In this document: positions 52,108 to 61,129 of the stretch, in pieces | Layout: every line of letters begins with the position of its first letter | Numbering within the stretch: position 1 is the stretch's first letter | NCBI RefSeq assembly: GCF_002563655.1 | Contig: NZ_PDIY01000001.1 | Location: 3,136,001-3,200,000, forward strand | Length of the DNA: 64,000 bases | Direction of reading: 5' to 3' | From: Bacillus sp. es.034 | GTDB taxonomy: Bacteria > Bacillota > Bacilli > Bacillales > Bacillaceae_B | Position numbers and translations under genes: made by a program | The notes under the pieces: generated by a model | Seen by the model: only the letters and a program-made list of their open reading frames with translations | Told to the model about the DNA's origin: nothing | The model's database searches: none

Positions 52108-53112
52108 TTATCTATTGAAATAGCTTTCTATCAATTTCATAACTGTGAAAGCACCTGAACTCCCGTTTGAGAGAATGACTGTCTTGATATTCTCTTCTGG
52201 ATAATAGGCAGAATGAAAATTTACCCCTGGGTCATAACCCATCACGTGATGCTTATGAGGTAGATTCAACCACATTCCATACCCATAGTTCACCCCTTCT
52301 TTGACTCTAACATGGGGTTCTGAAATAAGCCTTGTACTCTCTTCATCAAGGAGCTTATTTTTTAAAAGAGCCTCCCAGAATGAAAGCATATCAGGACCCG
52401 AGACATATGCCCCTCCGTCCGCCCCACCCTGTATGGGAATGGAATACATATTGGTTCTCCATGAGCGGCCAGGCTCATCAATGTACCCGTAAGCCGTATT
52501 CTCAGGTAATCGATCCAGACGAAAATACCCAGATGTGTTCATATTCGCCGGTTCAAAGATATGTTTATTGATGTACTCTTGCACGGTCATTCCTGAAAGC
52601 TTCTCGATCATCAATCCCAGAATGATGTATCCGGCATTGTTATAATGAAACCTTTCACCCGGAGAAAATTTCATATGGCCATTTTGAAAGAGGGGCAGAA
52701 AATCTTCCCCTTTTCTCATTAAGTATGTTGGCGTTTGCTTCCACAACTCTTCAAAATCATCCATCACTTCCTCATCAAAATAATCAGGAATTCCAGAGGT
52801 ATGGGTAAGTAAATGATGGATGGTCACTCTCTCATCAAAATGTGGGAATGTGCCTTCAAAATATTCTTTTATGGGCGAATGGTATGAAATTTCTCCCTTT
52901 TCTATAAGTTGACAGATGGCTACAGCAGTAAACAATTTACACCCCGATGCAATTCCAAATCGTGTATGTATAGTATTCTTTCTTCCTTCGCTGCGATCGG
53001 CAAATCCAAATGCCGATTCTAAGAGACTCTCACTGTCCCGCTTTACCAAAACCGTTCCAGAAAAATGCTCCGTTTCTGCATGTTCTTTTATCATGTTATG
53101 TAGTTCATTCAT
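52108..53112 (-). CDS. Beta-lactamase-fold serine hydrolase (class C / PBP-like)
   Basis: 334 residues. The SxxK motif is SGCK (in FGIASGCKLFTAVAI, about 57-71) and the second motif is YNN (in FHYNNAGYIILGLMIEKL). A later MGYDPGVNFHSA segment stands where the KTG-like third motif is expected. No signal peptide. Paralogue of 6384-7397, sharing length and the HHLLTHTSGI/RHLLSHHSGI segment. The GTG at 53121 overlaps a weak GGGTG site, so ATG 53112 is used. Hydrolase of unknown substrate. Confidence 0.82.
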   Translation of the reverse strand: MNELHNMIKEHAETEHFSGTVLVKRDSESLLESAFGFADRSEGRKNTIHTRFGIASGCKLFTAVAICQLIEKGEISYHSPIKEYFEGTFPHFDERVTIHHLLTHTSGIPDYFDEEVMDDFEELWKQTPTYLMRKGEDFLPLFQNGHMKFSPGERFHYNNAGYIILGLMIEKLSGMTVQEYINKHIFEPANMNTSGYFRLDRLPENTAYGYIDEPGRSWRTNMYSIPIQGGADGGAYVSGPDMLSFWEALLKNKLLDEESTRLISEPHVRVKEGVNYGYGMWLNLPHKHHVMGYDPGVNFHSAYYPEENIKTVILSNGSSGAFTVMKLIESYFNR

Positions 53113-53229
53113 CGTAAACACCCATTCTATTATCGTCTATGTGGAAAATTATAACATAAATGATTGGCCATGAAGAGTCCCCTCATGACTCCCCATGACC
53201 CCGTTTCGGGCTGATGCTGATTTTTCATC

Positions 53230-54486
53230 TTATCTTTCGTTTTGCACTCTTATCCGTACGAACTTTCTCTTCCCTACCTGCAAAACCATTCCATCTTTAA
53301 TCTCCACGTTCGACTGCACATCCAGAACCTTTTCTGAATTGATTCTGATGCCTCCATTTAGGATCATCCGGCGTGCCTCACTTTTAGAGCTTTGCATGTG
53401 TAACGCTACAAGGAGATCGACTACCGAAATATTCTCTTCTCCCGTCCATTCCTCCTCAGGAATATCTTCAGGAAGTGCCCCCTTTTGGAAGACCTCCTTG
53501 AACTGTTTCTCTGCCTGTTCCGCTGCCTCATTTCCGTGATACATCCTGACAATCGTTTTTCCTAGAAGGATTTTGGCATCCCTCGGGTGAAGGATACCAC
53601 TCTTTACTTCAATGGCTAACCTCTCTTTTTCTTCTACAGATAAATCGGTGATCAAATTGAAGTATTTTGTTATCAGCTCATCAGGTATGGACATCGTCTT
53701 CCCAAACATTTGATTGGGATCTTCATCAATCCCGATGTAATTATGTTTCGATTTTGACATCTTATCAACACCGTCAAGCCCTTCAAGTAATGGCAATAAA
53801 ATGACCACTTGCTTTTCCTGGTTGTAATGCTCCTGAAGATGTCTCCCCATCAGGACATTGAACTGCTGATCCGTACCCCCAAGTTCCACATCACTTTCAA
53901 GGGCGACGGAATCATAACCCTGCATCAAAGGGTAGAACAGTTCGTGAAGTGAAATCGGTTTCTTTTCTGATAACCGTTTGGAGAAATCGTTTCGCTCGAT
54001 CAATCGCGCGACTGTGATCTTTGAAGATAAGTGAATCACATCTTCAAGGTTCAAGGATGATAGCCAGCTTGAATTGTAGTGAAGCTCCACTTTTTCCTTA
54101 TCCAGGACCTTTCCGAATTGTTCAAAATATGTCTGTGCATTTCTTTTCACTTCTTCATCCGTCAGCTGCTTCCTTGCAACAGACTTCCCTGTCGGGTCAC
54201 CGATTTTACCCGTGAAATCCCCGATAATCAGCTGGACGATATGACCGTTTTCCTGAAACTGTCTTAATTTATTCAATACCACAGTATGTCCGATATGAAC
54301 GTCTGGAGCAGTCGGATCCAGCCCCAGCTTGATTTTCAAAGGATGGCCAGTGGAGATTGATTTCACCAATTTGTGTTTCAACTCTGCTTCTGGAACAATT
54401 TCATGCACTCCATTTGCATATTGCAGGAGCTGCCTTTCGACTTCGAGCTGCTGAACTTTTGAAAGAGATTCCCATTTGTGTTCCAT
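53230..54486 (-). CDS. tyrS: Tyrosyl-tRNA synthetase
   Basis: A 418-residue class I synthetase. HIGH appears as [11 protein letters not shown], the signature KMSKS as [12 protein letters not shown], and tyrosine-site residues as [23 protein letters not shown]-terminal S4-like RNA-binding domain follows ([19 protein letters not shown]). It charges tRNA-Tyr in the cytoplasm. The leader is a T-box riboswitch with a UAC specifier, which confirms the amino acid. Whether this is the TyrS or TyrZ type cannot be settled here. Confidence 0.93.
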   Translation of the reverse strand: MEHKWESLSKVQQLEVERQLLQYANGVHEIVPEAELKHKLVKSISTGHPLKIKLGLDPTAPDVHIGHTVVLNKLRQFQENGHIVQLIIGDFTGKIGDPTGKSVARKQLTDEEVKRNAQTYFEQFGKVLDKEKVELHYNSSWLSSLNLEDVIHLSSKITVARLIERNDFSKRLSEKKPISLHELFYPLMQGYDSVALESDVELGGTDQQFNVLMGRHLQEHYNQEKQVVILLPLLEGLDGVDKMSKSKHNYIGIDEDPNQMFGKTMSIPDELITKYFNLITDLSVEEKERLAIEVKSGILHPRDAKILLGKTIVRMYHGNEAAEQAEKQFKEVFQKGALPEDIPEEEWTGEENISVVDLLVALHMQSSKSEARRMILNGGIRINSEKVLDVQSNVEIKDGMVLQVGKRKFVRIRVQNER

Positions 54487-54608
54487 GATTGTTCCTCCTT
54501 GATTGATGATGGAAGTAAGCAGTTTTGGGATTCACCGTTAAAACGGAATATCCGACGACAAACCAGCTGTTCTACTCCCTTCCATTTCATAATGTTTTAA
54601 TTTATATA

Positions 54609-54850
54609 CAAAAAAACCACGCCCCTAATTAAGGGACGTGGTTTACGCGGTACCACCCTCATTGAAGATCTCTCTTCCACTCGATTCGGATAACGGACCG
54701 GCCGTTCTCTGCTACTTTTGTGTTCACAAAGAATGTTCAAGGTGGTAATTCGCGCTTATCTGTGTGCTGATTTCCACCAAGCATCAGCTCTCTAAGACAG
54801 GGAGATAAGTCACTACTGAGTCCTATCATGACATGTATGATTTAGAATTT
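54609..54850 (-). promoter_or_regulatory. T-box leader of tyrS (tyrosine)
   Basis: On the minus strand the conserved T-box AGGGTGGTACCGCG (54646-54659) is followed by a terminator, AACCACGTCCCT/AGGGGCGTGGTT then seven T (54608-54643). Stem I elements are visible, including AGAGAGCTGATG and GGTGGAAATCAGC. The specifier in GAATTACCACCTTGAA reads TAC (54745-54747), a tyrosine codon. Uncharged tRNA-Tyr should favour antitermination. Confidence 0.92.
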
Positions 54851-54856
54851 TCATTT

Positions 54857-54885
54857 ATTTTACAGAAAAAAGGTGATGATTACAA
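54857..54885 (-). promoter_or_regulatory. Candidate tyrS promoter
   Basis: TTGTAA (54880-54885), a 17-nt spacer and TAAAAT (54857-54862) on the minus strand, immediately upstream of the T-box. Confidence 0.5.
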
Positions 54886-54899
54886 TAGAATTCTTCTGT

Positions 54900-55553
54900 T
54901 TATTTCACAATCCCCATTACAAACCCATCGTAACCCTTCGAGCCGACTGTTTGAACGACTGTTGAATCGATCCTGTCTTCTTGAGACAACATCTCGGCAA
55001 ATGACCTGACACCTTGAACGCTTTCATCTTCACTGTTTTCGTCAATCACCCTTCCTCCACGAACCACATTATCTGTAATGATGACCGCCCCATGCTGGGC
55101 CAGTTGAAGTGCCCACTTTAAATAATTGGCATTGTTTTGTTTATCGGCGTCTATGAAAATGAAATCAAATGTCCCTTCGAGAGAAGGCAGTGTATCAAGC
55201 GCCGCACCCACTTTGATTTCCACCTTATCTTCTACCCCGGCATAGCGAATATTTCGTGAGGCAACCTTTGCATGTGTTTCACTGAACTCAAGGGTGACCA
55301 GACGTCCTTCTTCGGGCAGGGCCCTGGCAAGCCAAATCGTGCTGTACCCACCCAGGGTCCCTATTTCCAGAATGCTTTTTGCCCCTTTAAGCTGGGCGAG
55401 TAAGGAAAGGAACTTCCCCTGATTCGGAGATACATCGATTGCAGGAAGTCCGGCTTCACTATTTTCTTTCAGGACAGACTCCATAATGGAATCCGGTTTT
55501 TGTAGTTTACTAGCATAATATTGATCGACTTTGGTCCAAGTATCTGTTGACAC
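54900..55553 (-). CDS. SAM-dependent O-methyltransferase (COMT-like)
   Basis: About 217 residues of the class I methyltransferase fold. Motif I is ILEIGTLGGYSTIWLA, the acidic post-I residue lies in LVTLEFSETH, and the metal-site residues appear as FDFIFIDADKQNN and ITDNVVRGG. These are marks of the Mg-dependent catechol and caffeoyl-CoA type. Likely methylates a small hydroxylated compound or modified tRNA (the related TrmR acts on 5-hydroxyuridine); the exact role is not decided. GTG 55553 and GTG 55565 are both possible starts; the second overlaps the AAGGAG site. Confidence 0.83.
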   Translation of the reverse strand: MSTDTWTKVDQYYASKLQKPDSIMESVLKENSEAGLPAIDVSPNQGKFLSLLAQLKGAKSILEIGTLGGYSTIWLARALPEEGRLVTLEFSETHAKVASRNIRYAGVEDKVEIKVGAALDTLPSLEGTFDFIFIDADKQNNANYLKWALQLAQHGAVIITDNVVRGGRVIDENSEDESVQGVRSFAEMLSQEDRIDSTVVQTVGSKGYDGFVMGIVK

Positions 55554-55723
55554 GATCCTCTTCACTCCTTATAAAAAGTACTCTTGTCAACATAGCATAA
55601 TTTTCCATTATTGGATATTTAACAAGCGGCAAAAAATATTAAAATTCACTGGCAATAAAGTTTATTAATTGAAACAAACACATTCGGGAATAGTAAGAAA
55701 AACATGTCTTGGAGGGTTCTTTC

Positions 55724-57397
55724 TTGGAAACAAATGAACAGGGTTTGACTATTTTCGCACTGGGTGGACTGAATGAAATCGGAAAAAACATGTATGTATT
55801 AAAATATGGTGATGATATTGTCATCATTGACTGCGGGGGAAAATTCCCCGATGAAAGTCTCTTAGGAATCGATTTAATTATTCCTGACGTTTCCTTTCTT
55901 GAGAAAAATAAAGACAAAATCCGGGGTCTCATTGTCACGCATGGGCATGAGGATCATATCGGCGGGATTCCCTATCTCCTCAAAAAAATCAACATCCCTA
56001 TTTATGCTACTCATTTTACATTGGGATTAATCGAATTAAAGTTAGAAGAGCATAAACTCATCCGGGATACGAAACTTGTAACGATTGATTCTGAGAGTTC
56101 AATCAAATTGGGATCCATCGATGTCTCTTTCTTTAAGGTCAGTCACAGCATACCCGATTGTCTGGGGATTGTCTTTCATACACCAGAAGGGAAAATTGTA
56201 CACACAGGCGACTTTAAATTTGATCTAACTCCTGTCAATCACCAATATGCAGATATTCATAAGATGGCGCGGATTGGCGATGACGGTGTCCTGGTACTGC
56301 TTTCTGAAAGCACGAATGCAGAACGGCCCGGGTTTACGCCTTCCGAACAAATGGTAGGTAACCATATGGATGAAGCATTCTTTAAAGCGCGAGGCAAGAT
56401 CTTTGTCTCCACTTTTGCTTCCAATGTGAATCGTGTACAGCAAGTGGTGGACTCTTCCATCAAGACGAACCGGAAGCTGGCACTATTAGGTCGCAGCATG
56501 ATTAATGTAGTGTCTGTCGCGATGGACCGTGGGTATTTGACGGTTCCTGAGGGAATGCTGATTGAACCAGGTGAAATCGATGCACTACCTCCAGAGAAAG
56601 TAACCATTTTATGTACTGGGAGTCAAGGGGAAGCTATGGCTGCCCTCGGCCGATTATCGACAGGCAACTTCCGCGGCGTATCCATTTATCCCGGGGATAC
56701 GGTCATCCTTGCAGCTTCACCGATACCTGGTAACGAAAAAGACGTATCCCGCATCATTGATAACCTCTTTCAACTGGGTGCCCACGTCATTTATGGAAGT
56801 GGAAGTACTACAGGAATGCATGTTTCAGGACATGGTTATCAGGAAGACTTAAAACTCATGCTGACGTTGATGAAACCGACTTACTTCATCCCCATTCACG
56901 GGGAATATCGAATGCTTTACCATCATCGTTTACTTGCAGAATCGGTGGGTGTGGAGAAAGGGAACACGTTTATCATTAAAAACGGGGAAGCCGTTGATAT
57001 TAAGAATTCTATCGCTCGTCAAACTCGATCTCACCCAGCCGGTGATACCTATGTGGACGGCTTGAGTGTCGGGGATATTGGCTCCATTGTCCTACGAGAT
57101 CGCAAGCAGCTTTCAGAGGATGGTATGCTGATTATCGTCGTCACCCTCAATAAATCAGATCATACCATTCTTTCCGGTCCCGACACGATTTCAAGAGGAT
57201 TTGTATTTGTTCGTGATTCAGAAGAACTCCTTAAAGATATTAATAATTTAGTAAAAAAAGTAGTCGATGATTTGACCGAAGCGAATATCCGGGACTGGAA
57301 AGAAATGAAACAAGCAATCAAAAAAGACGTTGGTCAATTTTTATTCAAGCATTTAAGAAGAAAGCCTGTTCTACTGCCGATTATTATTGAAATTTAG
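55724..57397 (+). CDS. Ribonuclease J family protein
   Basis: 557 residues, equal in length to RNase J1/J2. The metallo-beta-lactamase core has THGHEDHIGG (His and Asp ligands) with VSHSIPD and HTGDFKFD. The beta-CASP part has LLSESTNAERPG, GRSMINV, CTGSQGE and PIHGEYRM, followed by the C-terminal domain. RNase J degrades and matures RNA by 5'-3' exonuclease and endonuclease action. The intact HGHEDH box suggests activity, unlike RNase J2, which reads HGHDEN. The TTG at 55724 has GGAGGG 7 nt upstream. Divergent from the methyltransferase gene. It does not match J1 or J2 closely by eye and may be an extra paralogue. Confidence 0.88.
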   Translation: METNEQGLTIFALGGLNEIGKNMYVLKYGDDIVIIDCGGKFPDESLLGIDLIIPDVSFLEKNKDKIRGLIVTHGHEDHIGGIPYLLKKINIPIYATHFTLGLIELKLEEHKLIRDTKLVTIDSESSIKLGSIDVSFFKVSHSIPDCLGIVFHTPEGKIVHTGDFKFDLTPVNHQYADIHKMARIGDDGVLVLLSESTNAERPGFTPSEQMVGNHMDEAFFKARGKIFVSTFASNVNRVQQVVDSSIKTNRKLALLGRSMINVVSVAMDRGYLTVPEGMLIEPGEIDALPPEKVTILCTGSQGEAMAALGRLSTGNFRGVSIYPGDTVILAASPIPGNEKDVSRIIDNLFQLGAHVIYGSGSTTGMHVSGHGYQEDLKLMLTLMKPTYFIPIHGEYRMLYHHRLLAESVGVEKGNTFIIKNGEAVDIKNSIARQTRSHPAGDTYVDGLSVGDIGSIVLRDRKQLSEDGMLIIVVTLNKSDHTILSGPDTISRGFVFVRDSEELLKDINNLVKKVVDDLTEANIRDWKEMKQAIKKDVGQFLFKHLRRKPVLLPIIIEI

Positions 57398-57412
57398 TTT
57401 TTTTAAAAAATA

Positions 57413-57440
57413 GAAGCACCCAGATGATGCCGGGTGCTTC
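57413..57440. terminator. Bidirectional terminator between RNase J and the monooxygenase gene
   Basis: A perfect 9-bp stem GAAGCACCC/GGGTGCTTC with a 10-nt loop. The minus side continues TATTTTTTAAAAAAA and serves the MarR operon. Confidence 0.75.
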
Positions 57441-57448
57441 ACAATTTA

Positions 57449-57745
57449 TTATTTTTCTATTTTATTTCCCTCATATATCTTCACATCTAAAGGAGCCGCT
57501 AAATACTCAGGTGCCCTTCCAACGAATGATGTGAAATGTTCGCTGGAATTATGACTTTCAACAGCAGATGGATCTTTCCATACCTCTACCATTGTATAGA
57601 CACTTTCTCTCTCTGTATCCTTCATTAAATCATAAGAAATATTGCCCTCTTCTGCTCTGGATGAAGCGACAAGTGGGCGGATCTCTTCTAAGAATGCCTG
57701 TTCTTTCACTGGGTTGATCTGAAATTCTGCATGTATAATAATCAT
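57449..57745 (-). CDS. Antibiotic biosynthesis monooxygenase (ABM) / quinol monooxygenase-like protein
   Basis: 98 residues, single ABM ferredoxin-like domain, with HAEFQINPVKEQAFLEEI, then GNISYDLMKD, TMVEVWKDPSAVESHNSSEHF. Such cofactor-free small enzymes oxidise quinols or break reactive aromatics, in line with the nitroreductase and MarR genes directly upstream (19 nt). Last gene of the operon. Confidence 0.83.
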   Translation of the reverse strand: MIIIHAEFQINPVKEQAFLEEIRPLVASSRAEEGNISYDLMKDTERESVYTMVEVWKDPSAVESHNSSEHFTSFVGRAPEYLAAPLDVKIYEGNKIEK

Positions 57746-57764
57746 TTCTTTTCTCCTCTAAAAT

Positions 57765-58400
57765 TTATTTCCATTCTGCAATGGATTCGATTGGTAATCT
57801 GACTGATTTGTACCCCGCATCGGCAGCTTTCCCGATTGAAATCAGCATGACAGGATAATAACGTTCTTTGTCCATGCCATATGCTTCAGCAATTTGATCT
57901 TTTTCATATCCACCTATCGGATTGGTATCATATCCGTGGGCACGTGCAGCAAGCATCAATTGCATTGAAACTAAACCTGCATCAATAAGATTCATTTCCC
58001 TGAACTGATCTTTAGGCATCGTTTCAAGTAAACCTTTAATGGCTGGAAGCTGTCTGTCTCTTACTTCAGCAGGCATTAGTCCTTCTTCGACAGCTTTGTT
58101 GTAAATTTCATCTGCATAATCAAGGCTGTTCATATCAACAAATACAGCGATGACTGCAGAGGATGTTTTCACCTGTGTTTGATTGAATTTGGCAAGTGGT
58201 GCAAGGGTTTCTTTTCCTTCTTCACTGTCGATTACAACAAAACGCCAGGGCTGCAGGTTAACAGAAGACGGTGCTAGTGTTGCCTCTGTAAGAATTTCAG
58301 TCATTTCTTCTTTGCTGATTTTTACGGATGGGTCATAGTTTCGGATGGAACGTCGACCTGTGACAATTTCATTGAAATCATTGATTTTTGTTGTATTCAT
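57765..58400 (-). CDS. Nitroreductase-family oxidoreductase (MhqN-like)
   Basis: 211 residues with the nitroreductase FMN-binding start TGRRSIRNYDPSVKISKEE, APSSVNLQPWRFVV and the later GGYEKDQIAEAYG. Members reduce quinones, nitroaromatics or flavin analogues with NAD(P)H. Position behind a MarR gene and in front of a quinol monooxygenase gene resembles the quinone-stress Mhq regulon of B. subtilis; the symbol is not given because orthology to MhqN is only likely. Confidence 0.83.
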   Translation of the reverse strand: MNTTKINDFNEIVTGRRSIRNYDPSVKISKEEMTEILTEATLAPSSVNLQPWRFVVIDSEEGKETLAPLAKFNQTQVKTSSAVIAVFVDMNSLDYADEIYNKAVEEGLMPAEVRDRQLPAIKGLLETMPKDQFREMNLIDAGLVSMQLMLAARAHGYDTNPIGGYEKDQIAEAYGMDKERYYPVMLISIGKAADAGYKSVRLPIESIAEWK

Positions 58401-58427
58401 GATGCATTCTCCTTCATGTGTTTATAT

Positions 58428-58862
58428 TTAGTATTCGATGTCTTGTACATTATCCTGAATTCGATTCAGCATTCCCGTTAAAATCGAACGTTCTTCTTCC
58501 GTGAATGTCTTGAAGACTTTCGAGATGAAAATCTCTTTCTCTTCCCTGTAAGCTTCAATTTTCATTCTTCCTTCTTCTGTCAGTTGAACATAAGTAAAAC
58601 GGTTGTCCGCAGGATTCTTGCGACGGGAAACCATTCCTTTTCCTTCAAGCTGTTTCAGGTGCCTGGTAACAGCGGCGCTGTCAATATTCACTTCCCGCTG
58701 AAGTGCAGTCTGACTGATTTCTTCCACTTCAAACAGTCTGTGCAATAGGTCCAGGCGCGATTGACTGATACCTGTACAGCGCTCAAATTTAGGACTCATT
58801 TGTTTATATATATCATTGAGTTGAACAATGATCTTCTCTTCTTCACGGCACGAGTTGGACAA
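58428..58862 (-). CDS. MarR-family regulator (MhqR-like)
   Basis: 144 residues, equal to MhqR size. The winged helix is SQTALQREVNIDSAAVTRHLKQLEGKG, with RRKNPADNRFTYVQLT as the wing. TTG 58862 has AAGGAGGAGG upstream. The in-frame ATG at 58943 lies inside the -35 box and is excluded. Its promoter carries two overlapping palindromes, so it probably represses its own operon and is released by electrophiles such as quinones. Confidence 0.82.
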   Translation of the reverse strand: MSNSCREEEKIIVQLNDIYKQMSPKFERCTGISQSRLDLLHRLFEVEEISQTALQREVNIDSAAVTRHLKQLEGKGMVSRRKNPADNRFTYVQLTEEGRMKIEAYREEKEIFISKVFKTFTEEERSILTGMLNRIQDNVQDIEY

Positions 58863-58891
58863 AGCATCCTCCTCCTTTTGAATGATTGATA

Positions 58892-58943
58892 GGTCAATTG
58901 TTGACCCGTCAATTAATATAATACATCTGAATCTGATAGTCAA
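58892..58943 (-). promoter_or_regulatory. MarR operon promoter with overlapping operators
   Basis: The -35 TTGACT (58938-58943) and -10 TATATT (58915-58920) are 17 nt apart. Just downstream of the -10 are GGTCAATTGTTGACC (58892-58906) and TTGACCCGTCAA (58901-58912), two palindromes sharing TTGACC. Confidence 0.7.
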
Positions 58944-58965
58944 CCATTTCGATTCAGTAAAAAAA

Positions 58966-58998
58966 AGCCGGCTAAAAGGACTTCTCCTAAGCCAGCTT
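58966..58998 (-). terminator. Terminator of the HAD phosphatase gene
   Basis: AAGCTGGCT/AGCCGGCTT with an inner AGGA/TCCT pairing and seven T on the minus strand; the stem begins within the stop codon. Confidence 0.75.
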
Positions 58999-59779
58999 AC
59001 TTCGTTTCTACACTGTTTTTACTATATGCAAATTCCAATTCTCTCAACTTCCAAATGATTTGCCCTTCATAATCACCTGTAAGAGGGATTTGTTCATCAG
59101 CCAAGCTCGAAAGTCCTTCGTGGTACCCTATCATGACAGCATGCCTTGCTTTTCGGAACATACTGATGTCATTGGCATCATTACCAAAAACAATAAAGTC
59201 TTCTTCATCCACTCCAAATCTCGAAAGTGCGCTCCATTTATGAATATTAGAGGGGCTTAAATCCACTACGTTTTCATTCGTATGTATGTTGATAACGATA
59301 TCCAAGGCTTGCAATTCATCAATTAAACCCTGTAAGTTAGTTGCTGATAACAATAATATCTTCACAATTGAATTCAGTGAAGTCACTGGAAGCTGCTGGG
59401 CAAGGTTGTCAGGATCAAGGAAATCAAGGATTGGATGATCGGCAGCACCTGTATATGCGTAATCCCACTCGCTATCGATTAAATAAGTTGCCTCATAATG
59501 ATGGATGAGGTCATGGATCCTCTTAAGGTCTTTTTCATGAAAAGAAGTTGCTTGAATCACTCTTCCTCTATGATAAAGAAGAGAGCCGTTCCCACCGATC
59601 AAAGGAAAAGAATGCAATTCTTTATCCAGGACAGGGAGCATATCCCGAATTGGTCTGGCGGATGCAAAAATTACTTCGTGGCCATTTGAATTCAGCTCCA
59701 ATAAACATTGGACAATGTTTGTTGAAATTGGCTTCCCTTTAAAGCAAATCGTTCCATCTAAGTCAAATACAAATTTCAT
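58997..59779 (-). CDS. HAD-superfamily phosphatase, Cof type
   Basis: 260 residues. Motif I is FVFDLDGTICFKG at the N-terminus, motif II FASARPIRDML, the lysine lies in SNIHKWSAL (III), and motif IV is FGNDANDISMFRKA. The cap (about residues 80-185) is the alpha/beta type IIB of sugar phosphate phosphatases. Probably cytosolic hydrolysis of a phosphorylated metabolite or flavin nucleotide. GAGAGGGTG precedes the ATG. Confidence 0.87.
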   Translation of the reverse strand: MKFVFDLDGTICFKGKPISTNIVQCLLELNSNGHEVIFASARPIRDMLPVLDKELHSFPLIGGNGSLLYHRGRVIQATSFHEKDLKRIHDLIHHYEATYLIDSEWDYAYTGAADHPILDFLDPDNLAQQLPVTSLNSIVKILLLSATNLQGLIDELQALDIVINIHTNENVVDLSPSNIHKWSALSRFGVDEEDFIVFGNDANDISMFRKARHAVMIGYHEGLSSLADEQIPLTGDYEGQIIWKLRELEFAYSKNSVETK

Positions 59780-59856
59780 TTATGTACACCCTCTCACGAT
59801 ATGTATGATATTACCATATAAGATAAAAGCGAGGAACCATTTCATAAAAAAAAGAC

Positions 59857-60048
59857 TTACTCCTTTGGTAAGTCCAATGCCTGATACGCAGCCTGATATT
59901 TCCCGCCATCCGCAACTTCTGAATGATAGAGGGCTTTCATGGCAAAGGTTCTCTCTAAGTTCATTTCTTCCATTAATACTTTCAATCTTTCTTGTAATTC
60001 TTTATTGTCCCTGACTAACAGCTTCATTTGTGATTTCATATATCTCAT
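59857..60048 (-). CDS. Small helical protein, function unknown
   Basis: 63 residues, mainly one amphipathic, coiled-coil-like helix (MKLLVRDNKELQERLKVLME) rich in Lys, Glu and Leu, then a less regular part with GGKYQAAYQALDLPKE. AAAGGGGAT lies about 11 nt before the ATG, a long spacing. No neighbour helps; it may be a short regulatory or scaffold peptide. Confidence 0.5.
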   Translation of the reverse strand: MRYMKSQMKLLVRDNKELQERLKVLMEEMNLERTFAMKALYHSEVADGGKYQAAYQALDLPKE

Positions 60049-60180
60049 ACGGCTTTTAATCCCCTTTATAAAATGTCCAATCCATCAAGTATATCACCGA
60101 TGGTCATAGTACTAAAGGGATTTCTTTTGGAAGACCCTGTTTACTTCCATTACTCTGCATTTCCACCAGTTACACATTCT

Positions 60181-60642
60181 TTATCTAAAAATATAATCAC
60201 TCGACACAGGCTTTTCACCGATCTTCCTTGCCCACACTGATAATTGACCAATATGGTGAATCTCATGGGTCACGACATGCTGCATCACCTTTTTGTATGT
60301 AAAGGTATATGTTTTACCTGACTTGGAGGTCAAATTGAATTCTTTCTTTTCATAGGCTGGTGTCCATAAAGATAGAAAGCTTTCGGTTTGCTGCCGTGTC
60401 AATTCGGAAAATGCGATGACTTCATCCAGTGTTGTAATGGCATGGATATCTTTTTCCATAGGGTGTTTCCCCTGCAATTGATTCATCCATATCTGTTCAC
60501 AATCTGCTAAATGGAAAAGATTTTTTAGAATGCTCCCCATCCCGCCTGTCCGCTCTTTATTCAGTTCCGCAGAGTTCACTCCTCTACACCATTCAAACCA
60601 ATCATCTCTCACTTGCCAGTTATAAGAAAAAAGTTCTAACAT
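60181..60642 (-). CDS. DinB superfamily protein
   Basis: 153 residues. Histidine ligands fit the DinB triad: LKNLFHLADCEQIWMNQL (about residue 45) and HVVTHEIHHIGQLSVW near 125-140, with the YDFI-type end SSDYIFR. Of the three DinB-type proteins here this is the closest to the classic B. subtilis DinB pattern. The enzyme role is unknown. GAAGGGAAGG precedes the ATG. The small membrane gene at 60674 ends 31 nt before it, so they may share a transcript. Confidence 0.83.
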   Translation of the reverse strand: MLELFSYNWQVRDDWFEWCRGVNSAELNKERTGGMGSILKNLFHLADCEQIWMNQLQGKHPMEKDIHAITTLDEVIAFSELTRQQTESFLSLWTPAYEKKEFNLTSKSGKTYTFTYKKVMQHVVTHEIHHIGQLSVWARKIGEKPVSSDYIFR

Positions 60643-60673
60643 CTAATCAACCTTCCCTTCATACTTCATGTAT

Positions 60674-60970
60674 TTAACGATCCCCTGATTCCAGAAACAG
60701 CCCAGTCACAATGACCCCTACGCCATTCAAAGCAAAAAAAGCACCATAAATCATCATGAGCATTCCTGTTCCAAATCCATATGGATCAAATGGACTTACC
60801 GATAAACCGGTCAAGAAAAAAACCACAGGTGTAAGCAATATACAGATGATTCCTGACCAAATTCTCTTCTTTTTATTTTTACCTGAAATCTTTATAACCA
60901 TAATGTTGGTCAGAGCTAAGATGGTCATAATGATTACAACTAAGAGAAACAAAACACCCCAGTCAGACAA
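60674..60970 (-). CDS. Small membrane protein with three helices, function unknown
   Basis: 98 residues, TTG start with GAGGGGG at good spacing. Helix 1 covers residues 6-27 (VLFLLVVIIMTILALTNIMV), a basic loop SGKNKKKR follows, then helix 2 (IICILLTPVVFFLTGLSV) and helix 3 (MLMMIYGAFFALNGVGVI). Third gene of a run of small membrane genes (61130, 60991, 60674). Family not recognised. Confidence 0.6.
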   Translation of the reverse strand: MSDWGVLFLLVVIIMTILALTNIMVIKISGKNKKKRIWSGIICILLTPVVFFLTGLSVSPFDPYGFGTGMLMMIYGAFFALNGVGVIVTGLFLESGDR

Positions 60971-60990
60971 CGTATTTCCCCCTCACATTT

Positions 60991-61101
60991 TTAATGATAG
61001 GCCATGTAAAATGAAATCCCCCAGCTTAATACAAGAAACACCAAACTTGCAATCAAATAAGGACTTTTATTAGATAAATGAATCCAACAGTGATCAGACA
61101 T
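60991..61101 (-). CDS. Single-helix membrane peptide (36 aa)
   Basis: Found by reading the gap between two small genes. ATG 61101 to TAA 60991 encodes MSDHCWIHLSNKSPYLIASL and then VFLVLSWGISFYMAYH: a polar start followed by one membrane helix. The ribosome site is only fair (GAGAGA about 9 nt away). The position between two membrane genes on the same strand, with 20-30-nt gaps, supports it. Confidence 0.4.
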   Translation of the reverse strand: MSDHCWIHLSNKSPYLIASLVFLVLSWGISFYMAYH

Positions 61102-61129
61102 AAAAAGAATTCTCTCATCATCCTTCCAT

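Noticed and set aside
53122..53229. Terminator after tyrS
   Set aside because: Short inverted words (CCCG/CGGG, GAGTC/GACTC) exist but no stem is followed by a T run, so it was not called.
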